A DNA stretch of 64,000 bases from Acidaminobacter sp. JC074. GTDB taxonomy: Bacteria; Bacillota; Clostridia; Peptostreptococcales; Acidaminobacteraceae. This document shows positions 54,301 through 61,881 of the stretch, one piece after another; the stretch's first letter is position 1; every line of letters starts with the position of its first letter. The translations under genes and the position numbers were made by a program. The notes under the pieces are model-generated. The model had not been told where the DNA came from. It did not search any database and saw only the letters and a list, made by a program, of their open reading frames with translations. The stretch spans positions 62,001-126,000 of the forward strand of contig NZ_VANV01000012.1 in the NCBI RefSeq assembly GCF_022496765.1, written 5' to 3'.

Positions 54301-55562
54301 CTACAATTGTAAGAATGACCATTAAAGAAGGTTTGTATGTGGACGATCTTTTCCACATAGAATATACAACAAACATTGTAGAAGAAGAAGTGATTGGCAA
54401 GGCTGTAAGTAACCAAGTATCTCTTACTGGTGAATCCATTAATTTTGGTACACGTCAAGATAATATTTCTTATGATTATTCTTCCATAGATGGTTTTGGT
54501 TATGGTACTGGTGAAGTTGGAGCCTTTACAATGACCAAAGTAGATGAAGATGATGGTACAAAGCTTTCTGATGCTGTATTTGAACTAAGACGCGGTGATA
54601 AGCTTCTTGGACAATTAACAACGGATGAGAATGGACGAATTACAGTTGATAATCTTTTATACTTAGAGCATTCGCTCACAGAGATTACGGCACCAGAAGG
54701 CTATGAGCTTGATTCGACGCCTTATACCTTCACCATAAATGGTCCAAATATGACTTTTGATATAGAAAATGAAAGATATAGAAAACTGATTATCACAAAG
54801 TTAGATGAAATCAATGAACATGTATTAAGTGGTGCTGAGTTTGAGATTTATGATGACTCAGATCAGCTTGTAGATACTCTTACAACGGATCATACAGGGA
54901 AGGTTGAAATTTTACTTCTTAAGGGTGATTATAAAATCAAAGAAGTTAAACCGCCATCAGGTTATTACCTGAATGAGGATCTTGCAGAAATTACTGTAGA
55001 TGATTCATCTGATGTCTTTGAAGTTGATTTTAAGAATAAGAAAAAACCAAGAGTTTCAGACGATGATGACGATGAACCTGAAGAAAAGCCTGAAGAAAAA
55101 CCAGTCGAAAAACCTGTAGAAGAGATTGTAGAAGAGCCTACTGAGGAACCAGAAGAGGATCAACCAGAAGAGGAAATCAAACCAGTTCCTGTGGATGAAC
55201 CTGAAGAAGAGGTTATAGAAGTTGTTACCAAAGAAGACGAGCCTGTATCAGGTGAAGTTGAAGAGGCTGAAGATCTTGAAGTAGAAACTGAACCTGAGCA
55301 TGGTAGTGTTGAAGTTGATGAAAATGGCAAGTGGACTTATACGCCTGATGAAGGCTATGAAGGTGACGATGCCTTTACCATTAAAGTGACAACACCTGAA
55401 GGTGAAGAAGAGATCATCTACATCGAAATAGACGTTGAAGAAACACCACAAGGTGCGGTCATTCTACCACAAACTGGTCAGTCTATGCCGTGGTTTAACT
55501 ACATGTTTGGTGGCTTTTTAGTCTTATTGGGATCAGTCTTCTTGTTTAGAAAGAAGTCATAA
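51369..55562 (+). CDS. LPQTG-anchored surface adhesin with collagen-binding-like repeats
   Basis: The protein has 1397 residues. A signal peptide is cleaved near AYA-A (about 26). At least six related beta domains are marked by an I-x-W-x-x-x-x-N motif near residues 194, 345, 486, 646, 778 and 910, resembling collagen-binding or isopeptide-type adhesin modules. Two SpaA/Cna-B-like domains follow (about 1050-1130 and 1138-1215), then a Glu/Pro-rich spacer (1230-1290) and a cadherin-like Ig module (about 1295-1360). The LPQTG signal is at 1366-1370 with TM and RKKS tail. The stop is immediately followed by the sortase start. Ligand unknown. Confidence 0.9.
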   Translation: MKKFFNVLLVIAILFSTLPIQNFTYAAGGYYFTDVEILHTEGGQAKSIDALTEPLQDGDSVTMKFHWALDNTAIVAGQTMSIDLPKLIDWSDLLNQDLPGDDGTIYGIFDVQDENGDGTYELKITFNAEADNKSNVSGFAGVNVSVETLNQIIELPYEYSMPINGGTKKISFDVLPSGGQVLEKYGVLTGDPNVISWTINVNTGLTKLSDYDLDDSYSSLLKYDDNMTIHEILINADGSEAGLGDDVTDQFDITYTDAGVGVETGQEGKLNVNPKDTYDKGYNKAYRLVYTTTIDPAKIDVSRTTFDYENTIELNSDDTQSDTVTVTRGTLIDKSSALSSVYNASSIDWTIHVNNAEYDLSNVQVIDTIPSGLTLGSVSIKTTDGTDYTKDVDYTISTAGVDEKTVMTIDFTANVSEELIIKYDTPIADDSRFSNSDNITFTNSAKLKHSKGENLDLGGDETVALKQGRAIYKKGTGTNSYNDAKFIIWDLYINMAEIDMGGDNVITDSFLDNLHLDKSFPIEVNKLDIEHDVNLGGVNSDPAQEMLEQIKNETEFNGFSVVYKTGDAVAIDDNLIDNFVLTINPKIDAAYHIRYKTLVNSDKYDVRDYSNTVGFGGLSDDFDEELIISNIYNKFSTDVDYNTKILSWNISINPLRHELDGLVVVDDFSTDQYMTQAQFDAISITDGATTEKVEVDGIIRGFKIIFPDDLNNKTYNIVYNTTMDDDVFYNGGNLNYSNTAKLTWDVDGETELSKKPTLTSEGVKNGKKVGSADFSNKSIDWDVYINYFSKNMTDEVLTDNLPEGLLLKSGSIQVYDYSIDADGAITVGGLADMTNIQINEANDHKSFTLDFDGLHDRPYMVSYKTDLDGVSKDEYINTASLESGESFTAKVKYDNYNKFISKTGTQNGKTSIDWKLKVNQSRSKISKLVVTDTLSRGLEIDLDSFKFTEGNLDIDGQSYAFSDLFDVTIDDKTLVTDPTIVRMTIKEGLYVDDLFHIEYTTNIVEEEVIGKAVSNQVSLTGESINFGTRQDNISYDYSSIDGFGYGTGEVGAFTMTKVDEDDGTKLSDAVFELRRGDKLLGQLTTDENGRITVDNLLYLEHSLTEITAPEGYELDSTPYTFTINGPNMTFDIENERYRKLIITKLDEINEHVLSGAEFEIYDDSDQLVDTLTTDHTGKVEILLLKGDYKIKEVKPPSGYYLNEDLAEITVDDSSDVFEVDFKNKKKPRVSDDDDDEPEEKPEEKPVEKPVEEIVEEPTEEPEEDQPEEEIKPVPVDEPEEEVIEVVTKEDEPVSGEVEEAEDLEVETEPEHGSVEVDENGKWTYTPDEGYEGDDAFTIKVTTPEGEEEIIYIEIDVEETPQGAVILPQTGQSMPWFNYMFGGFLVLLGSVFLFRKKS

Positions 55563-56213
55563 ATGAAAAGATTTATACCAGTATTGATGATTATTATAGG
55601 TTTAATGATCATCTTTACACCTGGTTTAGTAGAAAAATATCATGATTATCAAGTGGAGACCATACGTGTGACATTTGAAGAAGCCATGGCGTCCATTGAA
55701 GTTGATGATGCTTCAGAGGAAGTGGTTGATTTTGATCCGACACCTGCAGAAAAACCAGTTGGGGAGGAACGGGTTTATACTAGAGAAGAAAGAAACGATT
55801 ATATTGTTTCAGCTTGGCCTGTTGAGGCCATGCTTACTATAGATACAATTGATCTTGAAATGCCTGTAATATTGGGCGCTACAGATGAATATTTGAATGT
55901 ATCTGTTTGTGCTCTTGAAGGCACTGGAAAACCGTGGACTGGGGGCAACTATGTTATTGCAGGTCATAGGTCATTGACATACGGCAGGCACTTTAATAGA
56001 TTAAATGAAGTGTTAGTAGATGATCTTATTAGTGTTACTGATTTAGAAGGGCAGGTTTATACTTATCTAGTATATTCTGTGTCCATTGTTCATCAGACAG
56101 AAGTTCATGTTGCAGATGATCATGGCTTCAAAGAGATTACCTTGATTACTTGTGACCCTATTGGTCAAAAGAATCCTGAATACAGATTGGTTGTTCAAGC
56201 CAAATTAAAATGA
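55563..56213 (+). CDS. Class D-type sortase
   Basis: Membrane transpeptidase expected to attach the preceding LPQTG protein to the cell wall. The 216 residues have an N-terminal TM anchor (5-21) and a catalytic triad of H135 in AGHRS, C197 in LITCDP and R208 in PEYRLV. The N-terminal anchor, short size and TCDPIG motif suggest class D, some members of which use LPQTG-type signals. It starts 0 bases after the adhesin stop, so the two form a matched enzyme-substrate pair. Class assignment is by eye. Confidence 0.88.
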   Translation: MKRFIPVLMIIIGLMIIFTPGLVEKYHDYQVETIRVTFEEAMASIEVDDASEEVVDFDPTPAEKPVGEERVYTREERNDYIVSAWPVEAMLTIDTIDLEMPVILGATDEYLNVSVCALEGTGKPWTGGNYVIAGHRSLTYGRHFNRLNEVLVDDLISVTDLEGQVYTYLVYSVSIVHQTEVHVADDHGFKEITLITCDPIGQKNPEYRLVVQAKLK

Positions 56214-56233
56214 GTCTTATGGGCTCATTTTTT
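56207..56233. terminator. Bidirectional terminator after the sortase gene
   Basis: AAAATGAGTC (56207-56216) pairs with GGCTCATTTT (56222-56231; one G-U) and ends in a T-run; the A-rich left side gives a T-run on the minus strand too. It lies between convergent genes and spans the sortase stop. Confidence 0.75.
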
Positions 56234-56251
56234 CAATTAAAAAGCAAACAT

Positions 56252-58243
56252 CTAAGATGTCTGCTGGTTTGAAAATGTTTCTATTATTTTTTCACTGTTC
56301 ATAGGTTTATAGAAGTAGTAGCCCTGCATATTGGTGATGCCAAGCTCTTTGAGTGCCTTTACCTGGTTGATGTCTTCTATACCTTCTGCAATGATTTCAA
56401 GATTTAACTGGTTAGCAAGTGTGACAATGGTCTGTAAAACAATTCTATCTGTACGAGATGTTAAGATTAAGTCTACAAACTTCTTATCTATCTTTAAAAC
56501 ATCAAACTCCACAGAAACCAATTTATCTATTGAAGAAAAACCTGTACCGAAGTCATCTATAGCAATCTTAAATCCTAGCTCTCTAAGTTCTGAGACTGAA
56601 TCGTTGAACATTTTTAGGTCTTGAACTATAGAAGTTTCAGTGATTTCAAGTTTGATGCAGTCTTTGATCCAAGGATATGTCTTTATTTTTTCTTTTATAT
56701 AATTGAGTAGGTCATCATTCATCAAATCAATGATGGAAATGTTGACTGACATAAACCTTTTTTTGAATTGACACTGGTTGATATCTAAAAAGTTAATGAC
56801 TTCATCAATAACAAACTTAGTGATGTTGGCAATGGTGCCATTTTCCTCTGCCAGTGGAATAAAGTGAACTGGAGATATGCTGCCGTATTCGTCATCATGC
56901 CATCTTATAAGTGCCTCAAAACCAATGATGGTATCATGTTGGCAATCACAAATTGGTTGATAGTTTAAACTTAAAAAATCACTGTATGATTCATGATGTA
57001 TGAGCGTGTTGTTGATATGGGCAGCTACGTCAGACTGACGGTTAAACTCATCATGATAATATGACGCAGAGATGCCGCTTTTTTGCTTAGCTATTTTCAT
57101 GGCTGTTTCTGCTGTCAGAATTAAAGACTGGGTATTGTTTGCATCTTTCGGATACCTTGATATACCTGTAGAAAAAGCATATTTGATGTTTTGAAAATCT
57201 ATATAAGTACCTAGGTTTTTACGCTGTGCTTTAACAAGTGCTTCTTCATCATCTAAAAGGATGAAGAAGGAGTCACCATGGGATCTAAATATTGTTGATG
57301 TCGGAAGTTGGGTTAAAATAAACTTAACGGTATTGTTTAAAAGAGCATCACCGAAGTCATAACCCTTTAGCCTGTTGATTCTTCCAAATGAATCAATGTC
57401 TAAATTGAGTAGGCAAAATTTTTCTTTTTCAGCAATTTTCTGATCAATCATCAACTCCATGATGTTTCTGTTATAGATACCAGTGATATTGTCAAATTTA
57501 AAGCGACTTTCACTTTTACTTTTGTAAGTTTCTTGTTCTGTAATATCTTTAGAAACAACAATGTATCTTGTATCTTCAAAGTTGTTGTTGTCAAACTTGA
57601 CAATCTTTTTCTCAACGACCCTGAGGTTTGGCTTTGATTGTAAGCTGAAAACACCTTTCCATTCATCGTATTTGTCTACATGCAAAAGGGCAGCTTTTAG
57701 AGATACTGTATTTTGAGATTTGAAATCAGTGATCAAACAGTCCTGAAAACATAAGTTGTCTTCATATTGACACAGTTTTCTGTTACACCATAAGACATGA
57801 CCGTTTTGATCAAGTAGGGTAATTTGCTCATCAATAATCTTAAAGAGATCCGTATAGTTTTGAAAAGATGGATCTTCTCTGTACTTTTCAGATGTCTCGA
57901 ACGACCTTAAAATCGTACCATTAACGGTTTCTTCGACAAAGAAGGGTGTAAACTCATAATGAAACCAATAGTTGTTATCTTCAAAAGATTTAACTGACTT
58001 TTCAAAAACCTTGACTTGGCCTTGATGTGTTTCTGAAACAGCTTCTCTGAAGTTCGGTAAGAATCCATCTGTTACAAAATCAAGCATATAAGAATGCTTA
58101 TGCATGGTCTTTCCAAATAGCTTATAGGATATTTCTTTTGCTTTTCTGTTGGCATACAAAACATTAAAATCTCTATCAAAAATGATGTAGGACATTGAAG
58201 ATTCTTCAAATTGTCGTTGATACTCGAGCAGTCTCTTATTCAT
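56252..58243 (-). CDS. PAS-GGDEF-EAL protein, probable c-di-GMP phosphodiesterase
   Basis: The protein has 663 residues. Two PAS-like sensor regions (about 8-115 and 130-240) lead to a GGDEF domain (245-400) whose signature is HGDSF at 322-326, so it is degenerate. The EAL domain (415-660) is intact: EAL at 443-445, NIS, LEITET, D563/D564 in IDDFGTG, KIDKKF and AEGIED. It is soluble and likely a c-di-GMP-degrading enzyme regulated by its PAS domains. GGAG 6 bases before ATG 58243 selects this start over ATG 58255 and TTG 58264. Confidence 0.9.
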   Translation of the reverse strand: MNKRLLEYQRQFEESSMSYIIFDRDFNVLYANRKAKEISYKLFGKTMHKHSYMLDFVTDGFLPNFREAVSETHQGQVKVFEKSVKSFEDNNYWFHYEFTPFFVEETVNGTILRSFETSEKYREDPSFQNYTDLFKIIDEQITLLDQNGHVLWCNRKLCQYEDNLCFQDCLITDFKSQNTVSLKAALLHVDKYDEWKGVFSLQSKPNLRVVEKKIVKFDNNNFEDTRYIVVSKDITEQETYKSKSESRFKFDNITGIYNRNIMELMIDQKIAEKEKFCLLNLDIDSFGRINRLKGYDFGDALLNNTVKFILTQLPTSTIFRSHGDSFFILLDDEEALVKAQRKNLGTYIDFQNIKYAFSTGISRYPKDANNTQSLILTAETAMKIAKQKSGISASYYHDEFNRQSDVAAHINNTLIHHESYSDFLSLNYQPICDCQHDTIIGFEALIRWHDDEYGSISPVHFIPLAEENGTIANITKFVIDEVINFLDINQCQFKKRFMSVNISIIDLMNDDLLNYIKEKIKTYPWIKDCIKLEITETSIVQDLKMFNDSVSELRELGFKIAIDDFGTGFSSIDKLVSVEFDVLKIDKKFVDLILTSRTDRIVLQTIVTLANQLNLEIIAEGIEDINQVKALKELGITNMQGYYFYKPMNSEKIIETFSNQQTS

Positions 58244-58272
58244 AAATTTCTCCATACCTTTCAATACCTTAG

Positions 58273-58278
58273 ATTATA
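58273..58278 (-). promoter_or_regulatory. -10 box of the PAS-GGDEF-EAL gene
   Basis: On the minus strand TATAAT lies about 30 bases before the start codon. No convincing -35 box is seen. The remainder of 58244-58409 is AT-rich with no other recognisable element except the ribosome site of the next gene. Confidence 0.4.
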
Positions 58279-58409
58279 TACTATTTGGAAAAACAAGTCA
58301 TTAATTGGTGTGATTAAACTTTTTAATACAGTATTCTTTTTGTGAAATACTTTTTTTATGAGTTAGTTTTATGTAAAATATAGTAAAAGAATTGTGGAGG
58401 GCAACTCAT

Positions 58410-59348
58410 ATGTACAAAGAAATAGAGCGTATTCATATACTAGACAATGAATTTAATTTGGTTAAGTTTGACTCAAGTAAGCTTGTGGAAGACGATTATA
58501 GAAAAATTTATGATTATGACAATTTGAGAAGAATAGATGGTGGCAAGAAGGGAATCGAATCCATTAATCATTTTATGCTCCTTATGAAGGTGGAAAGAGA
58601 TTACTTTGAGAACAAGTATTATCTTTTAAATGATGCATATGACATTATAGGATCTTACAGCTTGTACATTGATGGATCTCTTGTGACTTATAGTTATCAT
58701 ATAAGTAGCTTTTATAGATTTAAAGAGCTAAAGGATTACTTGTTTTCAAGTGGTATGTTGAAGGCTTCTAAATTGGGTGACGTGAAGATCTATCCTTCCT
58801 GTAAATATAGAGAAGACTATGAGTTTTATATAGAAAAGGGTTTTAAGTGTCTTGTAAGAAAAGGTAGATACCAGATTCCTATTAATTATGATCGGGCTAT
58901 GGTTGATAAATATCAAAAACAAGCCATTGTTGAGTTTAATGACAAGGTGCCTGATCATATGATAGAAACCTATTCTACTATCATTTCTGAGTGTCAAGGT
59001 GAATATGAAGCAAGTGTTGTAGCATCTATTGTAAGATTGATTGAAGAGGATGTCAAAGTAGATGGGAACAAACAGTATACGGGCTTTTACAACAATAGTG
59101 GTCTGATTTCTTATATGGTTGTAGGTTCAACTTCTGCATACATAGATGCCTTGTGTGTACTTGAAAAAAATAAGTCAGTTCCATTAAAGATCTTAATAGC
59201 TTCTGCTTTGGATCATTTAAAAAGAACCTATTCTGACATCTTGTATTTAGATATAGGAGACTTAGATAAAAGTCTCTTTAAAGAGTTTGGTGTTAGACCT
59301 ATTTTGAATTATCAGCTAGCAGCTAAAGATATTCAGGAACTTCTTTAA
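58410..59348 (+). CDS. Hypothetical protein, possibly GNAT-like
   Basis: I do not recognise this 312-residue protein. It is rich in Tyr, Lys and Asp, with no signal peptide or membrane segment. The C-terminal half (about 190-312) alternates strands and helices, including YTGFYNNSGLISYMVVG and PLKILIASALDHL, in an order reminiscent of acetyltransferase folds; this is weak. ATG 58410 follows GGAGG at 58396-58400. No terminator separates it from the toxin-antitoxin promoter downstream. Confidence 0.7.
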   Translation: MYKEIERIHILDNEFNLVKFDSSKLVEDDYRKIYDYDNLRRIDGGKKGIESINHFMLLMKVERDYFENKYYLLNDAYDIIGSYSLYIDGSLVTYSYHISSFYRFKELKDYLFSSGMLKASKLGDVKIYPSCKYREDYEFYIEKGFKCLVRKGRYQIPINYDRAMVDKYQKQAIVEFNDKVPDHMIETYSTIISECQGEYEASVVASIVRLIEEDVKVDGNKQYTGFYNNSGLISYMVVGSTSAYIDALCVLEKNKSVPLKILIASALDHLKRTYSDILYLDIGDLDKSLFKEFGVRPILNYQLAAKDIQELL

Positions 59349-59350
59349 CC

Positions 59351-59400
59351 TACGTACTATATTCTTCTTTAATGGTACGAAATTTTGATTTTATAGTACG
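59351..59400 (+). promoter_or_regulatory. Operator array of the toxin-antitoxin operon
   Basis: Three GTAC-centred sites occur at 59354-59357, 59375-59378 and 59396-59399, each exactly 21 bp apart. The outer two form an inverted pair (CGTACTAT and ATAGTACG); the middle and last share GTACGAAA as direct repeats. The third lies in the promoter spacer. This is the expected arrangement for cooperative autorepression by a Phd-type antitoxin; binding is inferred. Confidence 0.65.
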
Positions 59401-59413
59401 AAAATGTTATAAT
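59385..59413 (+). promoter_or_regulatory. Promoter of the toxin-antitoxin operon
   Basis: TTGATT at 59385-59390 and TATAAT at 59408-59413 have a 17-base spacer. The antitoxin start is 21 bases downstream, behind AAGGAAG. Confidence 0.8.
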
Positions 59414-59434
59414 TAAGTGAAAGGAAGTGATTCT

Positions 59435-59641
59435 ATGTCAATTACTGTGACTGATCTTAAAAATAATCTTTCATTCTATCTGAGTAAGTCTCTTGAAGAA
59501 GATATCTATATTACTAAGAATGGAAAAATCATCGCCAAGTTATCTAATCCAATGCAATCTAGAGTAGATAAAGCTACTGCATTATTTGGTGTAATTTCTC
59601 ATGCAAAAAATATTGATGTGAAAGCTGAGAGATTGGAGTAG
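59435..59641 (+). CDS. Phd/YefM-family antitoxin
   Basis: The 68-residue protein resembles Phd/YefM antitoxins: an N-terminal DNA-binding fold starting SITVTDLKNNLSFYLSK with DIYITKNGKIIAKL near 24-37, then a short charged tail that should wrap the toxin. ATG 59435 follows AAGGAAG. The next gene encodes a PIN-domain toxin, starting 2 bases later. It likely represses its own promoter through the GTAC sites upstream. Confidence 0.85.
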   Translation: MSITVTDLKNNLSFYLSKSLEEDIYITKNGKIIAKLSNPMQSRVDKATALFGVISHAKNIDVKAERLE

Positions 59642-59643
59642 TG

Positions 59644-60054
59644 ATGAAAAAAGTTTTGATAGATACAAATGTAGTGATAGACGTGTTGACGTCCAGACAA
59701 CCTTGGCATGTGGATGGTGAAAAAATCTTTATTAGGATTGCAAATAATGAGATTCAAGGCTGCATTTCTGCATCCTCTATTACTGATATATTTTATCTGT
59801 TAAACAAGTATTCAAAAACGAGATCAGTTGCTAGAAAGGCAATCGAAAATATTTTAGACTTGTTTACTATATTGGATGTAACTCCTGAAGATTGTATAAA
59901 TGCCTTGGGCTTAGGTATAGAGGATTATGAAGATGCTTTAATTATTATCGTAGCTGTGCGTCATAAGATTGACTTAATCATTACAAGAAATGTTAAAGAT
60001 TTTGAATTAAGTCCAATTGAGATAGTAACACCTAACACCTATATTAAAATGTGA
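59644..60054 (+). CDS. PIN-domain toxin (VapC-like ribonuclease)
   Basis: The 136-residue PIN-domain nuclease has acidic residues likely to bind metal at D7 (LIDTNVVID), D48 (SITDIFYL), D97 (DYEDALI) and D119 (VKDF). Such toxins usually cleave RNA. TTGGAG at 59633-59638 spaces well for ATG 59644, better than GTG 59641, which overlaps the antitoxin stop. The acidic set is complete, so the toxin is probably functional. Confidence 0.87.
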   Translation: MKKVLIDTNVVIDVLTSRQPWHVDGEKIFIRIANNEIQGCISASSITDIFYLLNKYSKTRSVARKAIENILDLFTILDVTPEDCINALGLGIEDYEDALIIIVAVRHKIDLIITRNVKDFELSPIEIVTPNTYIKM

Positions 60055-60086
60055 CAAAATGGTATTAGTAATTTAATTATGTAAAC

Positions 60087-60115
60087 TTGAATATAAGACC
60101 ATCCTTTGGTATAAT
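60087..60115 (+). promoter_or_regulatory. Promoter of the asp23-nusB operon
   Basis: TTGAAT at 60087-60092 and TATAAT at 60110-60115 have a 17-base spacer. The asp23 start is 24 bases downstream behind GGAGG. Confidence 0.85.
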
Positions 60116-60138
60116 TATGAGGATTGGAGGAATTAATT

Positions 60139-60519
60139 ATGTCTGAAAAAGAAATACAAGCACATGAATTTGGACATGTCAATATATCAGATGATGTTAT
60201 AGGCATCATCACCAATATAGCTGCTAGTGAGATAGAAGGCATACAGCTTGCCGGTACACTTGCAGGAGACATTGCAGAGATTCTCGGAAGAAAGAACATG
60301 ACTAAAGGTGTTCGCGTAGAAATAAACGATGAAGATGAAGTACAAGTAGACTTAAATATTGTGGTAGATTTTGGTGTTGTTATACCAGAAATTGCTTGGA
60401 AAGTGCAAGAGAGTGTAAAAACTGCTATTGAGAACATGACTGACCTAAAAGTAACAAGCATTGATGTTAATGTTCAAGGCATTAACTTAGATAAAGACCA
60501 TGACAAGGTAGATGAGTAA
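60139..60519 (+). CDS. Asp23/Gls24 family envelope stress response protein
   Basis: The 126-residue protein matches the Asp23/Gls24 (DUF322) family: HVNISDDVIGIITNIAASEIEG split over 15-36, then VRVEINDEDEVQVDLNIVVDFG. Family members coat the inner membrane or respond to envelope stress. An asp23-type gene next to nusB is typical of Firmicutes (yqhY-nusB). ATG 60139 is 8 bases after GGAGG. A hairpin separates it from nusB. Confidence 0.92.
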   Translation: MSEKEIQAHEFGHVNISDDVIGIITNIAASEIEGIQLAGTLAGDIAEILGRKNMTKGVRVEINDEDEVQVDLNIVVDFGVVIPEIAWKVQESVKTAIENMTDLKVTSIDVNVQGINLDKDHDKVDE

Positions 60520-60548
60520 ACTAACTCTTTGGAGTTAGTTTAACTTTT
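60518..60548 (+). terminator. Weak terminator or attenuator between asp23 and nusB
   Basis: AAACTAACTC (60518-60527) pairs perfectly with GAGTTAGTTT (60532-60541), but the tail AACTTTT has a short T-run, so read-through into nusB is likely. Confidence 0.55.
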
Positions 60549-60564
60549 GTAAAAGGAGCGCATA

Positions 60565-60975
60565 GTGAATAGAAATAAAATGAGAGAGAACATCATGAAG
60601 TTAATTTACCAAGCTGATGTTCATAATAATTATATTTTTTCATTCTTTACAGATGCTTATGAGTTAATGGAAGATACAACACCAGTAAATGATCAATATT
60701 TTATGACGGTTGTTAAGTCATTTATTGATTATAAGACTCTTATTGATAATGAAATTTCAAACAATTTGAAGAAATGGGACATTGATAGAATCGGTAAAGT
60801 TGAACTTGCAATTATGAGACTTGCTGTGACTGAGATGATGTATTTAAATGATATTCCTCTAAAGGTATCTATCAACGAAGCCATAGAGCTTGCCAAAGTG
60901 TTTGCAGACGATCAAGCACCAAAGTATATCAATGGTGTATTGGCATCTATTTTAAAATCAATCGAAAATGCTTAG
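60565..60975 (+). CDS. nusB: Transcription antitermination factor NusB
   Basis: RNA-binding component of the rRNA antitermination complex. The 136-residue, all-helical protein has RENIMKLIYQADVH near the start and the conserved P-L-K-V-S-I-N-E-A-IELAK in the C-terminal half. The start is GTG 60565 behind AAGGAGC. It overlaps the TsaD-like gene by 8 bases. Confidence 0.92.
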   Translation: MNRNKMRENIMKLIYQADVHNNYIFSFFTDAYELMEDTTPVNDQYFMTVVKSFIDYKTLIDNEISNNLKKWDIDRIGKVELAIMRLAVTEMMYLNDIPLKVSINEAIELAKVFADDQAPKYINGVLASILKSIENA

Positions 60976-61876
60976 TTTAGGGATTGATACATCTTGTTAT
61001 ACAACGTCACTTGTTGTCATGGATGGTAAAAATGTTGTATATGAAGGTCGAAAGTTATTGACTGTTAAAAAGGGCACAGTTGGTCTTAGACAAGCTGATG
61101 CTTTTTTTCAACATGTGCAGAATCTACCTATACTTTATAAGGAAATGGTTTATAAAATAGATGTAAGAGAGATTGATAGGATTGTGGTCTCTGATAGGCC
61201 GAGACCTTTAGAAGGTTCATACATGCCTGTTTTTACAGCTGGTATGCGTTTTGCTGAAGTTATAGGTGATACACTTGATACCCAGGTGCTTTATCTGTCT
61301 CATCAGGAAAACCATCTTTATGCCACACTTTTGGAACATGGTGTTCAGGGGAACTTTGTGGGCGTTCATATATCAGGTGGTACAAGCGAGATTCTAGCCG
61401 TTGATTCTGACTTGTCTATTTCAATTATCGGAGAAACTTTGGATTTGAGTTTTGGTAAACTCATTGACAGACTGGGCGTCTACATGGGACTGGATTTTCC
61501 TTGTGGTCAGGCCATGGACATCTATACATCCTCAGAAGTCTATCCCCTTAAGATGTCTATAAAGGATATGTCCTTCAACATATCCGGCATAGAGAATCAA
61601 TTAAAGGCTTATTATGACAAAGAGGGTTCTATAGAAAAGGTTTCTGTCACACTCTTTAGATATATAGGCAAACTCTTATGTAAAGTATTAAAAAAAGCTT
61701 TGGATGAAACAAATTATGACAGAATCATTATGTCAGGTGGTGTTTCAGCAAACAAACTGATTAGAGAAGAAGTATCCTCTCTGTCAGACAAGGTTTTGTT
61801 TACCAGCATCGAGTATTCGACAGATCATGCTGTAGGCAACGCCTATTATGGAAATGTGGTGAGATCATCAAATTAA
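60968..61876 (+). CDS. TsaD/Kae1-like paralogue
   Basis: The 302-residue protein has the ASKHA fold of TsaD: LGIDTSCYTTSLVV at the start, metal ligands H112 and H116 in SHQENH, ISGGTSEIL and MSGGVSAN glycine loops, and D286 in STDHAVG as third ligand. True TsaD proteins are about 335 residues and begin ETSCDET; here SCYTTS and the missing His in ISGGTS mark a divergent paralogue seen beside nusB/xseA in clostridia. Its substrate is unknown. The housekeeping tsaD is expected elsewhere. Confidence 0.85.
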   Translation: MLSLGIDTSCYTTSLVVMDGKNVVYEGRKLLTVKKGTVGLRQADAFFQHVQNLPILYKEMVYKIDVREIDRIVVSDRPRPLEGSYMPVFTAGMRFAEVIGDTLDTQVLYLSHQENHLYATLLEHGVQGNFVGVHISGGTSEILAVDSDLSISIIGETLDLSFGKLIDRLGVYMGLDFPCGQAMDIYTSSEVYPLKMSIKDMSFNISGIENQLKAYYDKEGSIEKVSVTLFRYIGKLLCKVLKKALDETNYDRIIMSGGVSANKLIREEVSSLSDKVLFTSIEYSTDHAVGNAYYGNVVRSSN

Positions 61877-61881
61877 GAGCC

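Noticed and set aside
54517..55060. Possible frameshift or gene fusion in the adhesin, where repeat type changes
   Set aside because: The frame is continuous, and SpaA-like modules before a Pro/Glu spacer and LPXTG are normal for such adhesins.
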